Shown in pieces: positions 34,252-40,349 of a stretch of 40,349 bases of DNA. The position numbers and the translations under genes are program-made. Source of the DNA: Bacteroidota bacterium (lineage in GTDB: Bacteria; Bacteroidota; Bacteroidia; Cytophagales; Cyclobacteriaceae); assembly GCA_027592755.1 (NCBI GenBank), contig JAQCLE010000029.1, forward strand, positions 1 to 40,349, given 5' to 3'. Under the pieces are notes generated by a model, which did no database searches, was not told the DNA's origin, and saw only the letters and a program-made list of their open reading frames with translations. Each line of letters starts with the position of its first letter. Position 1 is the stretch's first letter.

Positions 34252-35488
34252 ATGCAGGATTTGTTAAAAAATATTAGACATGATCTGCCAGCCAGTATCA
34301 TTGTTTTCTTTGTTGCTGTTCCCCTATGCCTGGGTATTGCGCTTGCTTCCGGTGCTCCACTATTTGCTGGAATAATTTCGGGCATTGTTGGTGGTATCGT
34401 TGTTGGAATTGTAAGTGGTTCCCCACAAGGAGTCAGTGGACCAGCCGCTGGATTAGCCGTTATTGTTTTGACTTCAATTAACTAGATTGGCTCGTATGAT
34501 GCATTTTTGGTTGCAGTTGTGATAGCCGGCGTCATTCAACTTTTGCTGGGTTATGCCAAAGCCGGTTTCATCGCATACTTTTTTCCGTCCTCCGTGATAA
34601 AGGGCATGCTAACCGGGATTGGCCTGCTCATAATTCTTAAACAAATACCACACGCACTGGGTTGGGATAAAGATGCTTTTGGCGATTCGTCCTTTTTTCA
34701 GTTGGATGGTGAAAATACCTTCTCTGAAATTTTTAAGGCAATTGACTCTATAGCTCCGGGAGCTTTTCTTATCGCGTCAATATCAATGGCTATTTTGATA
34801 TTATGGGAGGCGATTCTGACTAAAAAATATAAAGTGTTCCGAATCATAAACGGTCCGCTTGTTGTCGTGATCGTGGGTATTTTCATGAATTATCTTCATC
34901 AAAAAGGAATATTGAATTTCAGTTTTGGCTGCCGAACAAGTAGTGAGTATTCCAGTTCCAGAAAATTTCGCCGGATTTGTTAACCAGTTTACATTTCCTG
35001 ATTTTTCAGCATTGGCCAATTATGAAATCTATACAGTCGGCATCGTTCTGGCCGTAGTAGCCAGTCTTGAAACGCTACTCTGTGTTGAAGCAACTGATAA
35101 AATGGACCCGGATAAAAGAATCACTCCCACCAATAGAGAATTAAAGGCTCAAGGAATTGGCAATATTGTCTCGGCCCTCATCGGAGGGCTTCCGGTTACT
35201 CAGGTTATCGTTCGAAGTTCTGCTAATATTTCTTTTGGGGGAAAGACCAAATTATCAGCAATCTTTCATGGAATTTTCTTGCTACTCAGTGTGCTGACAA
35301 TTGCTAATGTCCTAAATATGATTCCTTTAGCCAGTCTGGCGGTAATTCTAATATTAGTTGGATACAAATTAGCCAAACCCTCACTTTTCATAACAATGTT
35401 CAAATTAGGATGGGAGCAGTTTATGCCTTTTGTTGCCACAATTGTGGCCATCCTTGCTACAGATTTATTAAAAGGAATTACGGTTGGG
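34252..35488 (+). pseudogene. SulP-family anion transporter (copy A), multiply disrupted
   Basis: The frame encodes a SulP transporter closely matching the intact copy at 38056, with [20 protein letters not shown] at the start. It is broken in three ways: a TAG at 34483-34485 after VLTSIN, in the same frame as what follows; one extra T in the TTTT at 34923-34926, which shifts the frame before AAEQVVSIPVPEN; and loss of the C-terminus after GITVG at about 35488, where an IS3 transposase remnant begins. Members have 10-14 helices and carry sulfate, bicarbonate or other anions; this copy cannot make a full protein. The product most like it is the bicarbonate/sulfate group, with a beta-carbonic anhydrase gene downstream. 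Confidence 0.88.
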
Positions 35489-36012
35489 GTTGGTATTACT
35501 TGTCCACAGTACTGGATGATTACAGTCGTTACGTAGTGGGCTGGTAGCTCTGTAAAGGCATGAAAGCACAAGATGCCGAGAGTACAGTTCGCAAAGCATT
35601 AATGCATGCCGGTATACCTAAAGGCAAACGCCCCAAGCTGCTCAGCGACAACGGGAGCAGCTACATTGCCGATGAGTTCAAAACCTTTTTAAAGGATGAA
35701 GGAATCCAACCGATTCATGGAAGGGTATGTCATCCGCAGACGCAAGGTAAGATTGAGCGCTTCAATCGTAGTCTTAAAAACAGGATCAAGTTGGATAACT
35801 ACTACAGTCCGGAAGAATTGGAGAGAGCTATCGAGAAGTTCATTTACTACTACAACTACCAGCGTTACCATGAATCCATCAATAACCTTACACCTGCGCA
35901 GGTATACTATCACAAAGGAGAACGCGTATTGGACAAAAGAAGAAAAACAAAAATCAGAACAATGAACAGAAGAAGAAAACTCAATCAGCGTGTCGCAGTT
36001 AAAAGAGAATAG
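35482..36012 (+). mobile_element. IS3-family transposase (orfB) remnant
   Basis: About 176 codons match the C-terminal rve integrase part of an IS3-family orfB: GWGWYYLSTVLDDYSRYVVGW with the first Asp of the DDE triad, LLSDNGSSYIADEF with the second Asp, and HPQTQGKIERFNRSLKNR with the Glu. The frame has a TAG at 35545-35547 (GW-stop-LCKGM) and lacks orfA and the start of orfB, so it cannot move. The segment from the ATG at 35560 to the TAG at 36010-36012 is open. Its left edge fuses to the SulP copy A frame across GGTTGGG at 35482-35488, with a microhomology that suggests a deletion. No terminal inverted repeats could be defined. Confidence 0.85.
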
Positions 36013-36014
36013 CC

Positions 36015-36130
36015 TATCTTTGCTATCGTTAAGCCAAGCAGAAGTGGGCGCTGCAGGAGTGCAACCCGCCAGGAATAGCTTAACCAACGGAAATGAAAAA
36101 GGTGTTGATACACTTCAACACCTTCTTTTA
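36015..36130 (+). ncRNA. Candidate small structured RNA or IS-end structure
   Basis: Just after the transposase remnant, TATCTTTG (36015-36022) is an exact -7 promoter match, putting a start near 36028. From there GTTAAGC (36028-36034) pairs exactly with GCTTAAC (36078-36084). Inside, GTGGG pairs with CCCGC and TGCA-GGAG-TGCA forms the tip, and the inner loop contains AGCAG and CAGG. A terminator hairpin follows at 36099-36124, so a transcript of about 100 nucleotides would be bounded at both ends. It may instead be the right end of the IS. No Rfam family could be assigned; the SRP-like AGCAG/CAGG resemblance has the wrong strand order. Confidence 0.35.
36099..36130 (+). terminator. Strong hairpin terminator
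   Basis: AAGGTGTTGA (36099-36108), a 6-base loop, and TCAACACCTT (36115-36124) form a perfect 10-base-pair stem followed by CTTTTA. It would stop transcripts coming from the IS remnant or from the candidate RNA. Confidence 0.75.
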
Positions 36131-36246
36131 ATCCCCATTCATTTTTGTTGCTGATGCCTTAAAAAACTCAAAAAAGTAAACTTGAAACACTCAATTAGAT
36201 AAAACCTCTAAAAGTCCACTTTCATTTGACGACATACACGATAGTA

Positions 36247-36588
36247 ATGCGAAAATTTCTTATACATAATTTCTTATTTCTTCTGGTAGCCGTAGGAGCC
36301 GTGACTGGCGTTAATGCTTTTGGAAAGGAAATAGCTATTGGGCCAACAGTTGGATCAGTTTTATTGCCAACTGTGCCAAAAAAACCACCGTTGGGTGATA
36401 TGGAAGATGCTCAAGACATAACATCGACCGAAACCGATAAAGAAGTAGAGGATGACGATGATTCATCCAAGAACCAACGCCCAGGCAGAATTCAATTAAC
36501 AACTAAAGTTAATCTCATCTTTGTATTTCAACATGCGCTTTTTAAGGAGCATCACCATGAAGTAGTTTCACCGCCTCCTCAAGGTTAA
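36247..36588 (+). CDS. Small secreted acidic protein preceding a SulP gene
   Basis: A 113-residue protein from the ATG at 36247 with a signal peptide (MRKFLIHNFLFLLVAVGAV, cleavage after VNA near residue 24). The mature part has a Pro/Lys segment (LPTVPKKPPLGD), an acidic centre (ETDKEVEDDDDSS) and a tail with NLIFVFQHALFKEHHHEV ending in SPPPQG. I do not recognise the family. It is 98 bases before a SulP gene, and a broken gene of similar plan precedes SulP copy A at 33781, so it probably serves the same transporter unit as a periplasmic or surface accessory. The His-rich HHH may bind a metal. Confidence 0.65.
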   Translation: MRKFLIHNFLFLLVAVGAVTGVNAFGKEIAIGPTVGSVLLPTVPKKPPLGDMEDAQDITSTETDKEVEDDDDSSKNQRPGRIQLTTKVNLIFVFQHALFKEHHHEVVSPPPQG

Positions 36589-36686
36589 GTAAGCAAACAT
36601 TTTTTTAGTCTCATCCCTCGTCTCTTGGATGATTATCAAATGATCGTGACTGGATTACGTTTAGTTGTTTAAAAAAAATCATATTT

Positions 36687-38032
36687 ATGAAATATAATGA
36701 GGAAACCTTAGCAGGTAGACTACGGTTCTATTTAAACCCTTTCGACAACCGCTATGAGGATTTGACGAAAGGAAGCCTGACCGGAAATATTATCAAAGAT
36801 CTGACAGCCGGGTTAATTGTAGCCATGGTTGCCATACCCATGGCAATGGGCTTTGCAATGGCTTCTGGCTTGCGACCGGAGCAAGGAATCGTTGGAGGCG
36901 CAGTTGCGGGATTGCTTGGGGCACTATTTGGAGGCTCAAAAATCAGGTCTACGGACCCACAGCAGCATACATTCCAATTATTGGCGGACTAATGGCAACG
37001 TATAGTCATGGATTTTTAATTCTTGTATCCATTATTGCTGGAATTTTTTTAATGATTAGTGGAGTTGCAAAACTTGGAAGGTTTATTGCTAAAGTTCCAA
37101 ACTCAATTGTTGTTGGATTTACCGCGGGAATAGCCGTAGTGATTGCCTTTTCTCAAATGGGTGAGGTGCTTGGATATGAAAGTAAAGTTGGATTAGTGCT
37201 TGATGAACAGATTAAAAATATAATGGACCTTTCCCATCAGTTCAATCCCTTTGCTTCATTTATTGCCATTGGTACATTTTTTATTTGTCGCTTTTCAAAG
37301 AAGATTTCTGCTTTTCTTCCAGGGCCATTGATTGCACTCGGCCTCGGCCTTTTAGCGGCTGAAACATTTTGGGCTGGGAAAGAATTGGTTTTGATTAAGG
37401 AAAAATATGGTTCGATCCCAACTAACTTCCTTGAGTTCACAACACCTGCTCTGCCAGAAACCTGGAGTATTCAGGTTATTTTTGACCTGGTATATTATGT
37501 AGTGGCAATCTATTTTGTAGCGGCAGTCGAAAGTCTATTATGCTCCCGCATGGCCGACCGTCTTGCCAATAATAAAGGCACGCCATTCAATCCCAACAAA
37601 GAATTTTGGGGACAGGGAATGGTGAACATTATCACTCCACTATTTAATGGCTTCCCTCACACTGGTGCTTTAGCAAGAACAGCGGTGAGCATTAAGCTAG
37701 GAGCTGTTTCTCCCTTAGCCGGAATTGCAAAATTTACTTTTAAACTTATTTTAGCGGCATTTCTTGCCACCTATTTAGAGGATGTTCCGATGGCGTGTAT
37801 TGGAGGCATTTTACTTTACGTTGCTACTAATATGGTGAAAGTGGATGAGCTGAAGGAAATCTTCAATATGAAGAGCAACATTCATCTCATGCTTATGATT
37901 TATACCGCTGTAATGTTACCGTTCTTTGGGTTCCTTACAGCAGTGCTAAGTGCACTCGCGATATATATCGTTGTAATTTTTTTCAAGGAGAGTAGTGTCA
38001 TACAAAAATTCGATAAGGCTCAACTATTTTAA
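36687..38032 (+). pseudogene. SulP-family anion transporter (copy B), one-base frameshift
   Basis: A SulP transporter of about 448 residues without a STAS domain, ending in YIVVIFFKES and a short tail. The first 100 or so codons (through GALFGGS) are in one frame; the rest, from QVYGPTAAYIPIIGGLMATY onwards, is in another. The break is at the AAAAA run, 36938-36942, where one more A (reading TCA AAA AAT CAG) would restore the frame through a conserved GPTAA segment. The ATG at 36992 could still give a 346-residue fragment. It differs clearly from copies A and C in sequence, so it is a separate paralogue. Likely substrates are bicarbonate or sulfate. Confidence 0.85.
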
Positions 38033-38055
38033 TAAAACAAACATAATTTTTAGGA

Positions 38056-39621
38056 ATGGGTTATATATTTAGACAGATCAAACAGGATTTACCCGCCAGT
38101 GTAGTTGTATTTTTTATAGCAGTACCCTTGTGCCTCGGCATTGCACTGGCATCAGGTGTGCCATTATTTGCTGGGATTATTGCAGGTATAATTGGAGGTA
38201 TTGTTGTCGGTGCTGCCAGCGGTTCGCCATTAGGTGTGAGCGGACCAGCGGCCGGGTTGGCCGTGATCGTGCTCACATCCATTGCAACGCTTGGTGGTTC
38301 ATGGGAAGCATTTTTAACAGCCCTTGTATTGGCAGGAATTATCCAACTTATTTTAGGCTATGCCAAAGCGGGATTCATTGCCTACTTCTTCCCTTCATCG
38401 GTAATTAAAGGAATGCTCACCGGCATCGGGCTGTTAATTATTTTAAAACAGATACCACATGCACTAGGCTGGGATAAGGATTTTGAGGGAGACTTTTCAT
38501 TTATTCAAAGCGATGGACAAAATACGTTCTCTGAAATTTTTGAAGCTTTTCAATTTTTTACCCGAGGCGCAGTTCTGATATCCGTCATCTCTTTGATCGT
38601 TCTGATTCTGTGGGATAAGGTCTTGACAAAGCGACATAAAATTTTCCTATTGATTCAGGGCCCTATTGTCGTGGTAATCCTGGGTATACTCATGAATCAA
38701 TTTTATCAAGCCGGATTGTTGAATCTCAGTTTGGCGGCTGATCAGGTTGTAAAAATCCCGGTGCCGGAAAACTTAATAGGGTTTTTTAACCAGTTTACAT
38801 TTCCAGACTTTTCTGCCTTGTCCAACCCGGAAGTGTATAAAATAGGTTTTGTGATTGCCATTGTGGCAAGTCTCGAAACGCTGCTTTGCGTGGAAGCTAC
38901 CGATAGGCTTGATCCAGACAAAAGAGTCACTCCCACCGACAGGGAACTAAAAGCCCAGGGATTAGGAAACATTCTTTCAGGTTTAATCGGTGGCCTTCCT
39001 GTTACGCAGGTAATTGTCCGCAGCTCAGCCAACATTTCTTTTGGAGGAAAGACTAAAATGTCGGCCATCCTCCACGGAGTATTATTATTACTTAGCGCGG
39101 TTACGATCCCTAGTATATTAAACATGATTCCATTGGCAAGCTTAGCCGCTATTTTATTAATGGTAGGTTATAATTTGGCCAAGCCATCGCTTTTCAAACA
39201 AATGTATAGATTGGGATGGGAACAATTTATTCCTTTTACCGCTACAGTTGTTGCCATACTTGCAACTGATTTGTTAAGAGGAATCACTGTAGGAATACTT
39301 TTTGGCATCTTCTATACTTTACGCCATAGTTATCGCAATTCATATTATATGAAGGAAAAAATCTCGACTAAAGATGGGCTTGAAATTCATCATTTGGTTT
39401 TAGCCGAATCAGTATCATTCTTTAATAAGGCGAGCGTTATCAGGGCATTTGAAGGCTTCCCTCCAAATTCTAAAGTGATCATTGACTGTACCAATTCCAA
39501 GTGCATAGCTTATGATGTTCTTGAGCTAATAAAGGATTTTGAAAGCAAAGCCAAGACAAAAAACATAACTGTTGAAAAAATAAAATTTATTGAACCAAAG
39601 CTAGCATCTGTAACGATTTAA
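38056..39621 (+). CDS. Intact SulP-family anion transporter (copy C) with short C-terminal STAS-like domain
   Basis: The only undamaged SulP gene here, 521 residues. The transport domain covers about residues 10-425 with many helices and the conserved [17 protein letters not shown] and GGLPVTQVIVRSSANI segments. Residues about 425-521 form a short STAS-like domain (NKASVIRAFEGFPPNSKVII). It is 24 bases after copy B and 12 bases before the carbonic anhydrase start, so the three appear to be one operon. Linkage to a beta-carbonic anhydrase is typical of bicarbonate transporters in this family, but sulfate is not excluded. The anion was not identified from sequence. Confidence 0.93.
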   Translation: MGYIFRQIKQDLPASVVVFFIAVPLCLGIALASGVPLFAGIIAGIIGGIVVGAASGSPLGVSGPAAGLAVIVLTSIATLGGSWEAFLTALVLAGIIQLILGYAKAGFIAYFFPSSVIKGMLTGIGLLIILKQIPHALGWDKDFEGDFSFIQSDGQNTFSEIFEAFQFFTRGAVLISVISLIVLILWDKVLTKRHKIFLLIQGPIVVVILGILMNQFYQAGLLNLSLAADQVVKIPVPENLIGFFNQFTFPDFSALSNPEVYKIGFVIAIVASLETLLCVEATDRLDPDKRVTPTDRELKAQGLGNILSGLIGGLPVTQVIVRSSANISFGGKTKMSAILHGVLLLLSAVTIPSILNMIPLASLAAILLMVGYNLAKPSLFKQMYRLGWEQFIPFTATVVAILATDLLRGITVGILFGIFYTLRHSYRNSYYMKEKISTKDGLEIHHLVLAESVSFFNKASVIRAFEGFPPNSKVIIDCTNSKCIAYDVLELIKDFESKAKTKNITVEKIKFIEPKLASVTI

Positions 39622-39633
39622 ATAAAATAAACC

Positions 39634-40342
39634 ATGAGAACACTAACTAAAGAACTTAGTTAGAGATTTAATTACCCCGAAAGAGGCTGTAGAAATTCTG
39701 AAAAAAGGGAATCAGCGTTTTGTAGGCAATCTTAAGATGAATCGGAATTTGTTGCAACAAATTAACGAAACTTCGGAAGGGCAGCATCCTTTCGCTGTGA
39801 TTTTGAGCTGTATTGATTCGCGGACATCTGCGGAACTGATTTTTGATCAGGGCCTCGGAGATGTTTTTAGTTTCAGAATAGCTGGAAAGGTACAAAATGA
39901 GGATATTCTTGGCAGCATGGAATTCAGTTGCAAGGTGGCTGGAGCTAAAGTTGTAGTTGTGCTTGGTCATACAAAATGTGGTGCAGTTAAAGGAGCTTGT
40001 GATGATGTTAAAATGGGAAACGTGACAACGTTATTAAAAAAATTGAAGCCAGCAATTGAAGCAGAGAAATCAACTACCAATGAGCGCAATTCACGTAATG
40101 TTGAGTACGTTGAAAAAGTAGCTTCACTCAATGTGAGAATTACCAATCAACAGATTTTGAAAAACAGCTCTATTCTAAAGGACATGGTGATGAAAGATGA
40201 GATCGCAGTGATCGGAGGTATGTACAATGTTGAGACCGGTGTGGTTGATTTTTATGAGGATGAATTAATTACATCTGAAACCTTAACCCGCATTATTCAT
40301 AGGCTAACATTTATTCAATCAACAGGCCGATACATATTGTGA
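39634..40342 (+). pseudogene. Beta-carbonic anhydrase, frameshifted near its start
   Basis: A beta-class carbonic anhydrase. The zinc ligands are in SCIDSRTSAEL (Cys, with the Asp-Arg dyad) and LGHTKCGAVKGAC (His and Cys). The expected start is the ATG at 39634 (MRTLTKE), but that frame ends at a TAG at 39661-39663. The family sequence continues in another frame from about 39650 (KNLVRDLITPKEAVEILKKG), so one base is extra or missing between 39640 and 39660. An in-frame ATG at 39737 would give 201 residues lacking the N-terminal helix but keeping the zinc site, so some activity may remain. It is 12 bases after SulP copy C. CO2 hydration would feed or use bicarbonate moved by the transporter. 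The stop lies seven bases before the window end. Confidence 0.88.
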
Positions 40343-40349
40343 TTAGTCG

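Noticed and set aside
11961-35547. Amber codon recoding as an explanation for three internal TAG codons
   Set aside because: TAG is the normal stop of several intact genes here (for example those ending at 7780, 25267, 26633 and 33068), and other breaks are TAA, TGA or indels. Recoding would not explain them.
36028-36090. Signal recognition particle RNA
   Set aside because: The inner loop has AGCAG and CAGG as in the SRP core, but their order on the strands is reversed and the GGAA tip is absent.
1-40349. tRNA, rRNA or CRISPR arrays
   Set aside because: Reading the gaps on both strands showed no cloverleaf-like sequence with a CCA end region, no rRNA segment and no regularly spaced repeats.

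Overview
The window looks like chromosomal DNA from a Bacteroidota bacterium, most likely a marine Cytophagales relative (taxonomy inferred, not searched). Grounds: low-to-moderate GC; signal peptides ending in ...AQ; lipoproteins; a BlaI-type regulator paired with an M56 peptidase/TonB-C protein; FtsX-type permeases without an ATPase; DUF4159; tandem GH18 proteins with a MopE-like tail; promoter elements of the TAnnTTTG type; and weak Shine-Dalgarno sequences with several TTG starts. No tRNA, rRNA or CRISPR array was seen.

Layout. (1) 577-9968 is a plus-strand run of six genes: a large lipoprotein-like dehydrogenase/cytochrome c, a seven-repeat FG-GAP protein, an alpha/beta hydrolase, a fused class II aldolase/short-chain dehydrogenase, a PEP-hydrolase-family TIM barrel and a UPF0261/Tm-1-like protein. 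It reads as an uncharacterised catabolic operon for a sugar, sugar acid or lactone. (2) 9995-18510 is a mixed region: an outer-membrane barrel protein, a CHAD gene broken by an amber codon, a cytoplasmic NMT1-like binding protein, a cupin, a frameshifted SnoaL-like gene, a dienelactone hydrolase, an esterase, a GNAT and a GH10 xylanase. (3) 18596-28739 has an FtsX permease, a chimera of two gene remnants, a Tat-type NIF3 protein, two GH18 lipoproteins, a GNAT, a barrel-like protein, a ROK kinase and a DUF4159 protein. (4) 28736-33657 holds a broken small membrane-protein gene, the BlaI/M56 pair with a palindromic operator, mce-thiL, an IscA-type gene and a PqiA-like gene. (5) 33781-40342 is an anion-transport/carbonic-anhydrase locus: two small secreted acidic proteins, three SulP genes and a beta-carbonic anhydrase, with an IS3 remnant in the middle.

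The strongest overall signal is the contrast between intact operons and about ten separate gene lesions (nonsense codons, one-base indels and truncating junctions), six of them in the last 7 kb. Region 5 looks like a duplicated bicarbonate/anion uptake module in which only the third SulP gene (38056-39621) reads without damage. Whether the lesions are real decay or consensus errors decides how much of region 5 works. Region 1 is the best candidate for an undescribed metabolic pathway, and the secreted-acidic-protein/SulP pairing in region 5 is the best candidate for an undescribed transport accessory.
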